DNA of 64,000 nucleotides, taken from assembly GCA_022497155.1 (NCBI GenBank), contig MU385746.1, forward strand, positions 372,001-436,000. Reading direction: 5' to 3'. The stretch's first letter is position 1, and the number at the start of each line of letters is the position of its first letter. The notes below the pieces were generated by a model that was given only the letters and a program-made list of their open reading frames with translations, ran no database searches and was not told where the DNA came from. The translations under genes and the position numbers were made by a program. The stretch is from Whalleya microplaca. Its lineage: Eukaryota; Ascomycota; Sordariomycetes; Xylariales; Xylariaceae. This document shows, in pieces, positions 12,468 to 25,196 of the stretch.

Positions 12468-13837
12468 CTAGATCTTGCCAATACCAGCGTTGTTTCTAAC
12501 GTTAGCATTAGCGCTAGCACCCGTGTCTGCGCCCGCAATGTTCTTGCCCTTGAAGTTGGTCAAGAAGTTCTGGTCATTGCTCCAGAAGGTACCCGAGCTG
12601 CCAAAGACATTCGTCTGGCAGACGCGGCCGAGGGAAGCGGAGCACGCGCCATTCGTGTTGGTGTCGGGGCTGGTGAAGAGTTGGCCTCCCTTATTGGCGT
12701 CGACGGGCGTCGCCACATTCTGGAACACGTTGCCTTCGGCGAGCACGTTGCCGCCCTTGTCGACCTCGAACATATGCTTCGTGCTGCTGTAGAAGTAGTT
12801 GTTGACGGCGTGCAGCAGTGTGTTGCCGGCGACCTTGGGCGAGCGTCCCGAGGTGTGGTGGATGTAGTTGCCCTTAAGAGTCACCAAGTCGTTGGATCCG
12901 GTGAAGTACAGGTTCCAGTAGTGCTGGCCGTCGCAAGTAGCGGACCAGGAAGTCGACCCGTCGATCTCGCTGTTGGAGATGGTTACGCGGTTGGAAGCTC
13001 CGTTTCCTAGCACGATGTGCTGGCGTCCGATGAGGGAGGTCTAGATGTTTGAGTATAATTACGGCAAAGGGCATATTGAGGTGGACTGTTTTGGAGTTCT
13101 CGGAGACTGGGCCATAGGGATCTTACCTTTACGTGGTCGATCCAGACCAAGTCAGTGCCATCTAGAGTGATAGCATCGCCACCCCAGACGTACTTGGGGT
13201 TCAAGCCCGTGATATGGATGTTCTGGATGATAACATTTGTGGCGCCAGAGACAATGCGTACTACGAAGTCCACGTTAGCAGTCATACAGCTGCCTGCGGG
13301 TTGATATTGGAGAGTCAAGAGCTAGCGATCGGCATTCGAAACAAGCCTGACTCTTGAAGTGTACTCAAATAGGGGTTGATAGGATCTCTTCGCTGACTTA
13401 CATCCCTTGCCCTTGATAACACCGGCTGAGCCCTGGCCTACCAGGGACTTGTTGCTCTTGACGGTGATACCGAGGATGCCAGCTTTGTCATAGGTAACAG
13501 TCGTTGTTGGCGCCTTAGGCTGGAAATTGGTGCACCAGTTGTTCAGGTTGATAGCCTGTTGGCAGCCCGCCCCGGTTCCCCACGGCTGGCAACCAGATCC
13601 CGTCACGGAGCCCTCCGTACCGGTGAAGTCAAAGGTCTTGGTCAAGATGATGACGCGTGGGGAGTTGTCTCCAAGGTACGAAACGAGCTCAGCAGTTGTC
13701 TGAGGGTACACGGGCGTGGCGCTTCCTCCGCCAGTGACACCCTTAGCAAATCCCTCGGCGGCACCGACTACGCCAGCAGCAGAGACGGAGTCGATCAGGG
13801 CTAGGCCCATGAGCCCGAGAAGTTGGACGAGTTGCAT
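12468..13837 (-). CDS. secreted pectin lyase, polysaccharide lyase family 1
   Basis: Three exons, 13837-13402, 13260-13127 and 13040-12468, give 380 aa; introns are 141 and 86 nt with GTAAGT/GTAAGA donors. The enzyme cleaves methyl-esterified pectin by beta-elimination outside the cell. A signal peptide ends near residue 20 (LALIDSVSA), and the mature part starts [17 protein letters not shown] as in fungal pectin lyases. Motifs in order: [25 protein letters not shown] with Asp174, IGRQH with Arg196, ATCDGQHYW and HHTSGRSPK with Arg256. These three residues have the same mutual spacing as the Asp154, Arg176 and Arg236 I recall for Aspergillus niger PelA, offset by 20, so activity is likely. 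Pectate lyase is less likely because the aromatic pectin lyase motif ATCDGQHYW is present. Expression is probably induced by pectin, but I identified no regulator site. Confidence 0.92.
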
Positions 13838-15198
13838 TTTGGCTTCTGGTGACTGGTGTTAAGCTTGAGAGAGCGGATCGAGGTGACTCAGGAAATGTCG
13901 ATGCTTGTGCATATCCAACTTCGACTGTAGGTGACAGAGACTCCCATTATATACACGTTCCATCATTAGATCTCTTCTCCTAAACGTACTCTATTCTCTC
14001 TCCTCCCTGACTCTAAGGTCATTTCCGGCCAAGGGCCATAGGACCCACCACGAGCTTCTACGGTAGTGCTGATTCTTACGCCCTACAACATCGTCAGTTG
14101 GCGGAAGATTTCGAGTCTAGATTTCCACGACTCACATGTCGATCATTACCCCATAATAGGATATCTACAGTTTCCTTGATTCTTATTTTCCTATTGACAG
14201 TCGTTTGTTTTTGGTAATGTTAACTACGAAGACGATGCTACCAAGACTTCTTCTCGGCCTCCCCACCTACCTGAAACAGAGATATATCCGAAAGTCCATC
14301 GCAACAGACATGGAGAACAGGTAGTGTGTTCTGATCTCCTATGCCGTTGAAGCCGCTTGTCCTTAAATGACGAAGAGGTTTGTAAAGTTACTATATCTCT
14401 CACACACTCTTGATATCACGACATATTTTCGCACAAGGGCTCAATGTATTCCATCTAGCAAGTTTCAACTTCCAATTTGGGAACGTCGATATTGAGGCGC
14501 TAACCAACAACTATGTTGCAGCGTCAATGTCCCCTTTCTGTCTAGTTGAAATATCTAGCGCCATCTGCAATGAAGCTTGTCTGTTCCTGGTTCCTGGGTT
14601 CTAGTTCTACGCAGATCCGGAAGCAGCCGACTTCACCTGGACTTGAAGAACTAGAACTTCTAATTACCAAGATTTCGTATTTTGCAATAGGCTGATATTG
14701 CACTCATGAAAGCATCATCAGATCAATAAGACCTAAAACCTGTAGTTCCTATAAAGTTTCCTTTCTCTTAACTGTATACAGTCTAGCTCATATCCCTCAT
14801 GGTCCTCCTTGTGTCATTCAGCGTTAGCTCTGTGAGTTGGCTTCATGTCCATATGCATTCACCACGTGGCTTTAAGGCTGTCCCGACTGGACGGGATCGG
14901 TAGATATATCGTATACAACTTGCCAAGAGCTTAAGAGAAAGTCTATTGAACTTTGGTATGTAGAAGGTATAGACGGTAATTTCCTTCACGTTCGAATAAC
15001 CTCAGGCCACTTCTTGTTCTAGATTCACGAGCATAGCCACCTACGAATAATGAGAGATCTCTCGTATTTACAGTCATTTTCCTATTTAGTATAAGTCGAT
15101 GAATGGTTAGAATTAAGTATTATACATTTACATCTTAGTCGTCTTTTAACTTTTTCTAGCACCGTCACCGCGTATAATCCACCAATTGAACTGAGCCA
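13838..15198. other. intergenic region upstream of pectin lyase
   Basis: No supported gene. It carries the pectin lyase promoter on the minus strand near 13.85-14.0 kb. The one frame over 60 codons (14410-14604) shows nothing recognisable. Confidence 0.5.
13947..13953 (-). promoter_or_regulatory. TATA-box candidate of the pectin lyase gene
   Basis: On the minus strand the sequence reads GTGTATATAATGG, with TATATAA about 110 nt upstream of the pectin lyase ATG at 13837. Spacing and sequence fit a fungal TATA box of a strongly regulated gene. Purely positional evidence. Confidence 0.45.
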
Positions 15199-16276
15199 TC
15201 ACGTCTCAAGCGCGAAGTTCCTATACCAACACCCACAATCACCACCCCCATCCGCCGCCTCGAAGTCCCCCACGACATTACCCGCCGCGTCCCGACAATC
15301 CGGTACCCCTTTCCCAGAACCCACCAGCTGCTGGATCTCAATGGCGTAAGGCCATGGGTCGAAGTTCTCACTCACACGTGTATCGTTTCCATCACCAGCA
15401 CCATCACCATCGATGCCCGTCGTCGTCGTCAGATTAGCAGGGAACTCCGCGACCTTCCTCGTCCACACCGTCGCGCTCATAACCGTGCCATTGAAGTAGC
15501 ACGTCGAGGCCTCGTTCCTGCCGTCCACGGGCCCGTCGGGGACCCCCGCGACGGCGTCGTCCATGGGGATTTCGAACCGCAGACGCTCCGAGCTCAGGCC
15601 CAGGTCCTGCAGCGTGAGCGGCACGTTGGCGAACTGCGGCGCGAAGGCCTCCGGCGCCGCCGAGATGATGTACTGGTTCAGCGCGATCTCGTTGATGGTC
15701 CAGCGGTAGGTGACCGCGGACGCGGCGCGCGACGTGTTGTTGTCGGCGTTGTAGGGGAAGCAGCGGAAGGTCGCCGCGTTGCTGGTGCATGCCGTGCTGG
15801 TGTTCGATAGCGCCGTGGTGAAGGAGTACGAGCCCACGGGGAAGCGGATGGGGAGGGAGCCGCGCTCTGAGCTGCTTTCTTGCCTGTGATGGTGTTGTGA
15901 GTGCTCTGACCTATGTGTGTATGTATATATGTCTGCTGAGGGATTGAGCCGTAGGTTCGGTTGGTTCGCTGGCTACTTACGGGACGCGGCGGAGGCCGAC
16001 GACAAGACCGACGACGACGGCTATGATGCACCCGGCCGCGATGAAGCAGAACAGAGCGACCCGACACCATCCGCCCCTGTCGACGAACCAATTAGGCTGC
16101 CGGGGATTAGGCGCGGGGGCTGGCCGCCGTCTGAATTGTGGACGGTGGCCTCGGTAGACATGCTCGGGTCGCCTAGCATTTAGGGCTGCCAACCTCTTGG
16201 GAGACTTCTCCGGGATTTTGGGCGGGATGTCTCCATCTTCGGGGATCATAGGCATCTGCCGCATGCTTCCGTGCAT
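15199..16276 (-). CDS. single-pass membrane protein with extracellular domain, function unknown
   Basis: Two exons, 16276-15981 and 15883-15199, give 326 aa; the 97-nt intron (GTAAGT...CAG) joins GLRRVP to QESSSERGSL in frame. Residues 1-70 are hydrophilic, Pro/Arg-rich and probably cytosolic (RRRPAPAPNPRQP). Residues about 72-95 form one hydrophobic helix (ALFCFIAAGCIIAVVVGLVVG). The remainder is a Cys-containing, Asn-glycosylation-rich domain (NTST, NNTS, NGTV, NLTT) ending in CGCWYRNF, most likely outside the cell or in the lumen. This type II layout is common in uncharacterised fungal proteins, and I assign no function. GC content is clearly higher than in the flanking DNA. The first of several clustered ATGs was taken as the start; residues 5 or 8 are alternatives. 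Confidence 0.75.
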
Positions 16277-17311
16277 TATGTTGACGGGGTTCGTGGGAAC
16301 CGCTCAGGGAACACAATGCTCGAGTACCTAGATCTTATTCTCTCGCCTCGGCACGGTGCCCGTGTCACAGACGGGTACTATGATGGCATGCTGGATGACC
16401 GTCCCCCAACGTGAGTACCGATGCGGTGATCTTTGCGGCATAGGGACTTGCGTTGGAAAGAAGACCGACTCTCTATCTGACGAGCGACACGCGTGCATTC
16501 ATAATAGCTCGTAACTTTCGATGTGCGTTGCCTGCAAGTAGCACAAGGAAGCCATAGTTGGCGCTATCTACAAGGCGTTACGCCGTCAGAGGCTACTCAA
16601 CGCCATGTGCTTCTCCAAAGCGGTGAGATCATCAGCCTTGTGGCGCCTCTCTAGACTGCTTGGTATCACTTGCTCCCAAAGTCTAATGTCGTATCAACTC
16701 CCTCGTGACAAGTGGAAGAGATTTGCCCCTGGCAGGATTTTACAGGATTGAAGACTAACATAAGACCCCAGACATCTTCCACTGACCCATGCAGTAGCTC
16801 TCCTGAATCGAGTGTGCATGAGCAAGGATGACTCAGCCTTACCAGGTTCTCGATTCCCAGCAGGATTTTAACGAAAAGGTAAATGTTTAAAGGAACATCT
16901 CGTCTGTCTGCACCTGGAACCTCGCAGCACGAGTGGGTGTGTGGCGTTGGATGTTGATAGGCTGGGTTAATGGGCGCTTACGGTGTGAACGGAAGCCAGC
17001 CTTAGCGGCTTTCCTAAACAGGGATATGACTTGCTTATAATTTGAGCAAATGCCACCCACTACACACTACATACGTATGCGAGTAATGACTACTTTAGTC
17101 ATGTGAGCTACCTTATGCGATGCTGGATTCGCCTAGTGTGCTGTTGTGTAAGGTGAAGTCCTTGGTTGATACGATCGGATTCAGGTTGCAAGTCACCTAA
17201 GGTAAGGATATGCAGGTTACAGGTTACATGATCTTTTACAGACAGTTGTCTTGTCGTACAAGCTACCCGTATATGTAAGAACAGCAATACCAACATACCA
17301 ACAAGCTGTAT
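16277..17311. other. intergenic region between membrane protein and ABC transporter genes
   Basis: No open frame above about 60 codons with coding character. It contains the promoter side of the membrane protein gene and the 3' side of the ABC transporter gene. Confidence 0.5.
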
Positions 17312-19857
17312 TTATTGCGTCTCAACCTTTCCGAGTCCGGCATCTTCCACGTAAGGAGGTGGGTTTAAAGAGGCATCACCCTCGACCCAGACCTGGGCCA
17401 GTTCCTTTTCGATTTCCTCGCGCCGTTGCTTCCATTGCTCGACTTGGGCGAGACGTTCGTGAAGCTCTTGCAACTCGCGCTCGACCTGCATCTTTTCTCT
17501 CTCGGTCCCGATGCGCTCGAACTCCCACTCACACAGGTTTTCGCCCATTCCGAGCATGAGATTGAAGGTGTGGTATTTCTTTAGAGAGGCACGAGTAGAT
17601 ATCGTAATTAAAGCTGTTACCCGTCAATAAGTGGTCTTGCAAAGACAATGTGCGTGACTTACTGATGCCCCTTTCCTTGCACGTCTCGTATAGTAGACCC
17701 TCTACATCGCTCGAGACAGCGCTGGTACCTTCATCAATGATAGCATATTGGGGCTCGTGGTATAGCAAGCGGGCAATACCAACCCTCTGCTTCTCACCGC
17801 CACTTAACACATCTTTCCACTCCTTCCGAGTGTCCCAGCCACCTTCTCGGTCGGGCAGATACCCGAGTCTGGCGGCGTCAAGCACCCGCCTTAGCTCGTC
17901 TTCACTCTTGCCTTTTAGTCGCATGTCTACCTCGCCGTCGGGATAGATAACCTGGTCTCGCAAAGTACCGACACTCAGGTACGGTCGTTGAGGCAAGAAC
18001 ATGATCCCGTCTTGGCCGACGCACTTCGGTCGACTCACCAAGCCCCGGTAGACCGGCCAAAGCCCGGCAAGTATCCGTGCAATAGCACTCTTGCCAACGC
18101 CGTTGGGGCCAGATATCAACAGGTGCTCCCCGCGGCGGACAATCAGGGACAGAGAATCGAGCAGTTGGTCGCCTCCCTGAGGCCACAGCTTAGGTGCAAC
18201 GACCGGTACATGCTCTAGCCTGACACCATCAAACCCTTTCTGCATGGTTCCTTGGACATCCGACAGCGAGTACTCCTCGTTGCCACTTGGTCGCGTAAAG
18301 TAGGCATTGGCGTGAACACGGTGCAACGTCGAGATCAGGGTGTAGACGCGACTCGTATGGCCAGCCAGCTCAGATAGGTCTTTGATGGAGTACATCATAC
18401 GACCACCGGCATCCGCGAGCGAGAGCATGAGTCGCTTGTTTGTGATGAAGTCCTTCATCCGATTGCGCTCGCGCCCGCCTTTCTCGGCGCTGTTGGCCAT
18501 TTCCATCGCGCCTCCCAAGCCGCCCCAGGCTGGGAGGAAGACCGGCAGGGATGACAGGAGATAGCCGTAAGCACTCCAGCTGTATTTCAAGATGAAGTCC
18601 TCGAGAATATTGTAGCGGATCTTGAGCAAGTAGATGCCCTCCATCCAGCTCTTGAGAGATTTGAACTCTTTGTTTAAGAACGTCTTCTCCATCTCTGCGC
18701 CACCGTAGAAGGCAACCTCCTCGGCGTTTGCGATTAAGCGAGCGTGTAAGCTTCTGAAGTCGCCCTCTTTGCGGCCTTCTACTGCCTTTAGCTTGCCAAA
18801 GGGCGGAGACATCCTCCGTAGAATACTCGCGGTGAGGAAATAGTTGCTCAAAAGGCCCGTCAAGGCTAAGGGGCCTAGGGAGCGATAGAGTTGATAACTG
18901 AAAACACACAAGTCGACGAATGGTTTTCCAAGTGACGAGTACAAATTTGCAGCAGACGCACAGAAGAGCGTCAGATCTTGCGTAATGAACTGGTCGGCTC
19001 CCTGTCCCACTCCACCGTCCAAATTTGATAACTTGTAATAATTCAAGTTATCGTTTAGATATAGATCGTGGATATATCTTGTTAATCGGGTTCGGAATGC
19101 GATAGAGACTTTAGATTCCAGAAATTTGATCGTAGAGTTGGTGTAGGAAGCGAAGCCGCCAAGTCCGCACCACTGGAATGGAGCATCAGTAAAACATTCA
19201 GATATACGCAGGAATCCCAAGACGTACCTTCACTATGCCCCAGAGGAACGCTCTGCCATTGCCAGCCACCAAATCCCGGACGATCTCACCGTCCAGGCGT
19301 GCAACCACCAGCGAAAGGTAGGTTCGGAGCATCAAAAACACACCATGACTCAACAACAACCCCGCCTCCTTACTCGTCCACCGCGGTGTCATAATACTCA
19401 TCAAGCTCAGAAACTGATGCAGGAACGCAAGATTCAGCCCAGGCTTCGTCTGCGCGGAGGGCACGGTGCCATCGCCGAGGCCGGAGACCTTCGGCGGGTT
19501 GAGGAACAGGCGGCGATGGGCCTCGAAGGTCAGGGGTTTGGTGCGGTGGATGACGACCTTGGCCGTGCCGTCCTGGTAGGGCACGTACACGGTGCGCGAG
19601 CCGTCCTTGTTGAACAGCCACGAGTTGGTGCGCACGAGCTTGCGGCCCTGCTCCCGCTCCTGCCGCCGCCGCCGCCACCACCGCCGCCCGCCCTCGGCGC
19701 CGAGGATGATCGAGGCCGCGAGCGCGAGCGTCGCGAGGAGCTTCGTGCGCCGCGAGGTTCGCCGCAGGCGCTCCCGGATCAGGCCGGAGTATTTGTCGAG
19801 GAGGGCTACGAGGACGTCTTCGGAGGCGGCGTGTCGGAGCGTGGATTGCACCGCCAT
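17312..19857 (-). CDS. peroxisomal ABCD-type half-transporter (long-chain acyl-CoA import)
   Basis: Three exons, 19857-19228, 19172-17663 and 17613-17312, give 813 aa; the 55- and 49-nt introns restore FLWGIVKWCGLGG and GITLITISTRASL. The protein has an ABC membrane domain (about residues 120-480) with the ALDP-type EAA-like segment NAEEVAFYGGAEMEK at 359-373. It then has one nucleotide-binding domain: Walker A GPNGVGKS (565-572), signature LSGGEKQR (666-673) and Walker B YAIIDE (686-691). A short coiled coil rich in Glu/Gln/Arg closes it. This is the layout of yeast Pxa1/Pxa2 and human ABCD1, which dimerise in the peroxisome membrane to import fatty acyl-CoA for beta-oxidation. The H-loop His is replaced by Thr720 (ISTR for ITHR). 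The ATG at 19857 (MAVQSTLRH) is preferred over upstream in-frame ATGs, which would add an unlikely low-quality tail. Confidence 0.9.
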
Positions 19858-21677
19858 CGTGCTTGCGACATGAGGGACCTGGCTGTATGGGACTATGTGG
19901 ATTTCGCTGGGAGGAGAGGCACTTGCTCTGCCATTGGCAGTAGGTATATGTGGCACGATGAGAGGTTTAGGACATTCAAGGTTTAATTGAATAATAAGAT
20001 TAAGATTCACTCGTAATTCATGTGATTAGGTATTTGGTATTGGTATGATCGAGGATCATTGGGGGTTTGAAGAAGGAGAAGAAGGCAGCTAGATCGCAGC
20101 TCCGTCATTGATGACGATTGAAAGCGGATTGGCAGGACATGCTAGATGCACTGAGGCATGTGATGGCCCGAGGTTGGGAACCGAATGTGGTATAGGGAGA
20201 GATCTTCCCCAGACTGTGGCATGTGGTCAAAGCATGTATGTAAGCTCCAGCCACACTTACCCCAAGATTACGAAGATGGTGTGGCTTGTTGGTTGGTCTA
20301 GAGTCTGTATTCCTTCCACCCCTTGATTCTTGATTAGAGGCGCGACTAACTTCCTTTATTACCATGGCAGTCTCAATGCCACGAGGACCAAGAGACCGTT
20401 TATCCACACGGGACACGTAACTGGAAGGGCAGAAACAAGACACAGCACAAACTGTATTTGCCCCAGGTTTACGTATCTTTTTATTCAGGCTCTCCGCTCT
20501 CGCCTTCCTCACTTTACCTGACGGTTGAACTGATGGGGGACTTTCGGCCTTCCCAACTGGATGGTCATTAGGGATAAAAATAACCACATATACATATATG
20601 TACGCAGTAGACAAGCGGACAAGCTAACAAGTAAGGTTATACCGCTTGATGCAGTTGGTCCAAGGTGAGGGATCATACATACATATGTATCCCTGTTGAC
20701 AATGAATATGCTCCCCTCACACTCTGTACGAAGCATGGCTAACTTCCACACAACCAAAACTGGTCGTATGGAGTACAGCAAGTATTCCACTCGCTCGCTC
20801 ACTTATGCGTACCTCGCTCGTTTTACTACCTACATAGGTAGATACTGCGATGCGAGTAGGTCAGCTCCGGGGACGAGCCAAGCTGCCTTAGTGGCCATGT
20901 GGTAAACCGCAGCTCCACTTGCCTACAGTCACTGTAACGGGCGCCAAACTGGACCAATGAAAAGGAGGCATTAGAGGCATTGCATTTCGCGACGGGCAGT
21001 CGAACCCAGTTAGCTGCACCAACAGATGGAGAAGACACTAGGTTAGACAGTAGATATTGTACCTATGGCGGCCTATCGCAGTATGTGTGTACGACTGAGC
21101 AGTTGGATGGAAAACATGGATGGAATTGGAGGCGTACATGTACTAGTTAGCGATGCTGCTGCTGTGTATGGCCCTAGATCATCGACTAGTAAAGCGCCGG
21201 AGAGTCGATTGCTCGACGCCGTGAGCGGCAAGAGGATCATGCAATGGGCTTAATTGCATGATCCTCCGTGGTTAATTGAACCCACAGCCCTTTCCGCCGG
21301 GTCCAGCGCACCAGTCTGGTTCTTGCGATTGGCGCCTTGTGCTTTTGAATAGTCGATGAACTAGTCTCATGTATCAAGGCTACCTGGGCAGGCTAGCGAG
21401 CTAGGTACTGCGAGGAGACAAAGGAGGCTCAATGAATGGATGGACCCCCGCGGGCGCAACTTATATCCACTGTGAGACTGAACTCAACAGCCATCTACCT
21501 AGTTACATACTTACATACGGTAGTGTAAGTGCGACAATGAGATGAGGTCTATGATTCTATATAAAAGATATCAACAATAATATCGCCAAGTTACCCCTAT
21601 TACCTTCTCTTCAGTATGTGAGTAGTAATGAGTGAAAACATTGAAGGCCATGATTGATTATATACTGGAAGTACTTA

Positions 21678-21726
21678 ATGGTGACGTTGGTGGTGATGGT
21701 GGTGATGGTGGTGGTGGTGGCAGTGG
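21678..21726 (+). repeat. GGT/GAT triplet microsatellite
   Basis: Imperfect run of GGT and GAT triplets (GTTGGTGGTGATGGTGGTGA and onward) with no surrounding open frame. Confidence 0.7.
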
Positions 21727-22989
21727 ATGGGAATGGGAACACTGGTGTTAGTACTATGCTATATTACAAGTGCAGGATGCAATTTGTTAAAAGCGCGTGA
21801 GGAGTATGTATGTGTGTCTTCCCTAACACACTTTATTACTGAGATCCTGTTGAAGAACAGCCTCCAACAAATCGATTGTATTCTGTAGAACATTAGCGCA
21901 ATCCATCGTAGAGAGGGTACGGGGTCCCTGGCCAAAGCTCATCAAATGAACCCTTGGCCAAGTTGGATGGAGTTGAATGAAGCACCACCAGAGAAATTGG
22001 ATTGGCCGGCCATGTTCCAGCGACGGTCTCCTACCCGGCAGTGATTAGTTAGCCCAGTCTGCCCAGTGATTAGAGAGCACAGCAGGCACAGCAGGCACAG
22101 CACTAATTCAGCTAGCGGCCTGCGGCCTGGCGGCTTCCCTTTACATGTAGTATCCCTCCACCATATCCCTGGTCGACGTGCTCCGTGCTTTTCCAGAAGT
22201 GGCCCAGTCTCTTGAGAAAATCAATCAAATCAATCTCGCTTGCGATCCCACTTCTTCTTGAGCTTCTACTGTTAAAGAGAGAAAGAGCGAGCAAGAGGGA
22301 ACGAACAAGAACGAGAACCAGAACAAGAAGTGAACAGTGCATTTTCATCCCATCCGATCCTCTCTTTCCTCATCAAGTGCTTTCCATCTCTACATGTACC
22401 CTCAGTGAGTGCACGAGTGTCTTGTACACCTGGGCAGTTTATTGTACTTGGGCTGCGTACTTTTGCAAACTGTATGTACTTCTGGTCTCTGCACTTTGCA
22501 CTATAATTGTGCCCAGCGTCGGGTACCATCTCCAGTACCAATTCAAGTACCAATTCAATCTCCAGCTCCATCTCCATTTTATTACTTTTCAACCCTTTTT
22601 TCCCTCTCTTCCTACGGAACCGTCATTTTATTCTTCTTCCACTGGCTTTTTCGGGGGTTTTGGGGCCAATTCCGGCTATACGCACAGCAACAGTCATTGG
22701 CACATTGGCACAATCATTGGCAACAGATACCCGACGCTCATTTGCGTTCCCATTCGCGTTCCCATTTGCGTCAGTCGTCCACCTTGTCCACCTTTCGAAT
22801 TCGGTTCATTCTATCAACGGTATCTGCGAGTGTGCCAGGTTCCCAGGTTCCAGAGCTGCCGCCCGGCCCACCTCCCCCGAGATATCACAATAACCAAGCA
22901 GCCAGCAGCCTCTCCTCTCACTGCTTCGCTGCCTCACTGCCTCACTGCCTCACCACGCGCCAACTCCCTCATCCCCTCGCCTTTGCTCA

Positions 22990-23022
22990 GCGACGCCGAC
23001 ACACACACACACACGCACACGC
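22990..23022 (+). repeat. CA dinucleotide microsatellite
   Basis: A run of nine or so CA units followed by CGCACACGCAG, inside the presumed leader of the phosphatase gene. Confidence 0.7.
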
Positions 23023-23212
23023 AGCTCCAACGTGCTGCTGTGAGAGCTCAACGCTTCAATCGTGCCTGCATGCCCGCTCGGTCGCATCTCTCCCTCAATC
23101 TCCTTCCTGTTCGCAACCACGGCGACAATTCCGATCCGGCCTACCAGGGCCTGTACTTGCTGTATCAGGGGGTTGGGCAGCTTCTCAAGCTCGACTATCA
23201 CTCAATACAAAG

Positions 23213-23506
23213 GTGAGCAAAGACTCTTTTTTGCCAAATGGTTTCCTCGGCCCTACCAGATGAGATGCATATGTATTGTATTGTCCAGAGGCATCATGAG
23301 TCGGCTTCGGCGCTTCCATCTCTCCTTTTTATTGTGGCTGGTGGATTAGCAATTACATTGTACATCGCCAGCCATATTTCCATCCCACTTCACAATGCAC
23401 CCCATCATACAATCGAGGGAGCTTTTCTGTCATTCCTTGTCATACATGTATCTCCTCCAGTTTTTACTCGCGCGCGTTTTTGCGACTGACATAATCTCCC
23501 ACCTAG
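23213..23506 (+). other. predicted 5' UTR intron of the Psr1-like gene
   Basis: A donor AAAG|GTGAGC at 23213 is followed, after a CTGAC branch-point-like sequence near 23486, by an acceptor CCTAG at 23506. The 294-nt segment lies 58 nt upstream of the phosphatase ATG. Inference from splice signals only. Confidence 0.35.
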
Positions 23507-23564
23507 TACGGTAGCGTGCCACACCTGATAGTCAGCCAACATCACATCAGAACGATCCACAAAA

Positions 23565-25196
23565 ATGTCCAAGGGCGCCGATGAGAAGGCACAGGTGGAG
23601 CGCGACAGCTCGAAGGAAAAAGAGATGCTTTCTCCCGAGGATGGTTCGAGTACGAGAAAAGGCCGTGGTCTCCTGAGTGTGCCCTCAAGATCGTCCTCTC
23701 AAAAGGTCCAGTCGTCGCCTGCGACAACGGGCATAAGTGGCACGACTGCGAACGATCCCCGGGACAGCATCGGCGGCCATTCCAAGGAGTCGAAACACAG
23801 CATCCTCGGTCGCCGTCGAAATGGCAGTGCATCCAGCAATCACTCCGCCGCTGCTTCGAATCCTACGACTACTCCGAGCTCATCGCAACCAAATTCCCCA
23901 GCTGGCGCTCCCCCGAGGCGGAAAAAGGGTGGGCTGCTTTCGCTCCTTGGCTGCTGTGGCGTTCCCAACAATGCAAACACCGTAGAGGGCGGTGAAGACC
24001 CAATCCCCTCCCACAAACTCGACAAGATCCCCCCGAGACCTTTGACTTCCCGCCGAACAGCCACACCTTCCGAGCAAACCAGCGGCAGCAAGACGCAGCA
24101 GTCTGAAAAGGAGAAGGAATCACAATCTCAAGCAGGCACCGCCGCTCAGGACATTTCCAAATCTGCAAAGCATGCTTCTACCTCCAGCGCCCAGGATCCA
24201 TCAGCGCCTGTTGAACGTGACAGTGAATCGAAACAGACTACTCTCGTCAGTGCATCGGGTCCCAGCATAACGGTGAACCCTCCCATTGCAGAGAACCATG
24301 AAGCCGAGGCGATTCCTGTCGAAGAGTCTGCCGAGAAAGATGTCGATGGCGATGTAGATATGCCAGATGCAGAGTCGGCCACGAACCAACGTGCTAAGCA
24401 ACCAGCTACTGCGACAGAGGAACAGCTTCCGCAACCCGTTCCCCCGCCTCCACCAGGTCCTATCCCGGTTCCCAACCCACCTCGAGCTGCAGACGAGGAC
24501 AAGTCAGTAGACATGGATCAAGGTCAGCCGAAGGTCCTGTTGCCACCAATCGAACCCCACATGAAGGGCAGAAAATGTCTCGTTCTCGATCTCGATGAGA
24601 CATTAGTACATAGTTCTTTCAAGGTGAGTCTTGCAGCCTATTATTAAAGAGGAACTAACGGGCTAACTTGGCGTAGATCCTGCATCAAGCCGATTTCACC
24701 ATACCCGTTGAAATTGAGGGTAACTATCACAATGTTTACGTCATCAAACGGCCGGGTGTCGACCAGTTCATGAAGCGCGTCGGCGAGCTTTATGAAGTTG
24801 TAGTTTTCACTGCGTCGGTTGCTAAGGTATGTTAAACATATTCCAATCCTATTCCTCGTGTCATTATCTGACCCAGCTCGATAGTACGGCGACCCCCTAT
24901 TAGATCAACTCGATATCCACAAAGTTGTCCATCACCGATTATTCCGTGAGAGTTGCTACAATCACCAAGGCAACTACGTCAAGGATCTGTCCCAGGTCGG
25001 CAGAGATCTCAAGGACACCATAATCATCGACAACTCGCCCACCTCGTACATCTTCCACCCGCAACACGCCGTACCCATCAGCAGTTGGTTTTCAGATGCT
25101 CACGATAACGAACTTTTAGACTTGATACCCGTTCTCGAGGACCTAGCTGACTCTAATGTCCAAGATGTCAGCCTCGTCCTCGATGTCACTCTTTGA
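23565..25196 (+). CDS. Psr1/Nem1-like HAD phosphatase (FCP1 homology domain)
   Basis: Three exons, 23565-24623, 24677-24826 and 24885-25196, give 506 aa; introns are 53 and 58 nt. The C-terminal 170 residues are a CTD-phosphatase-like (NIF/FCP1) catalytic domain with the DxDxT nucleophile motif [12 protein letters not shown] (Asp342, Asp344), then [22 protein letters not shown] and TIIIDNSP. The long N-terminal part is disordered, Ser/Pro/Thr-rich, with a Cys-Cys pair at 130-131 in [12 protein letters not shown]. In yeast Psr1/Psr2 a similar Cys-containing segment is lipidated and holds the enzyme at the plasma membrane, where it acts in salt stress signalling. That role is inferred here by family. 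The start follows the consensus-like AAAAATG and gives a full-length family protein. Confidence 0.9.

Larger units (their letters stand above)
19858..23212. other. long intergenic region with probable leader of the phosphatase gene
   Basis: No recognisable protein. The part from about 22.2 kb carries long overlapping plus-strand frames (to 343 codons) of low complexity, rich in Ser/Pro/His/Thr. These come from pyrimidine-rich DNA and look like promoter and 5' leader of the downstream Psr1-like gene rather than coding sequence. A GGT-rich run and a CA run are listed separately. Confidence 0.45.

Noticed and set aside
22185..23263. Two overlapping plus-strand ORFs of 343 and 284 codons
   Set aside because: Both are low-complexity translations of pyrimidine-rich DNA with no domain, overlap each other in different frames, and lie directly upstream of the phosphatase gene, so a leader/promoter explains them better.
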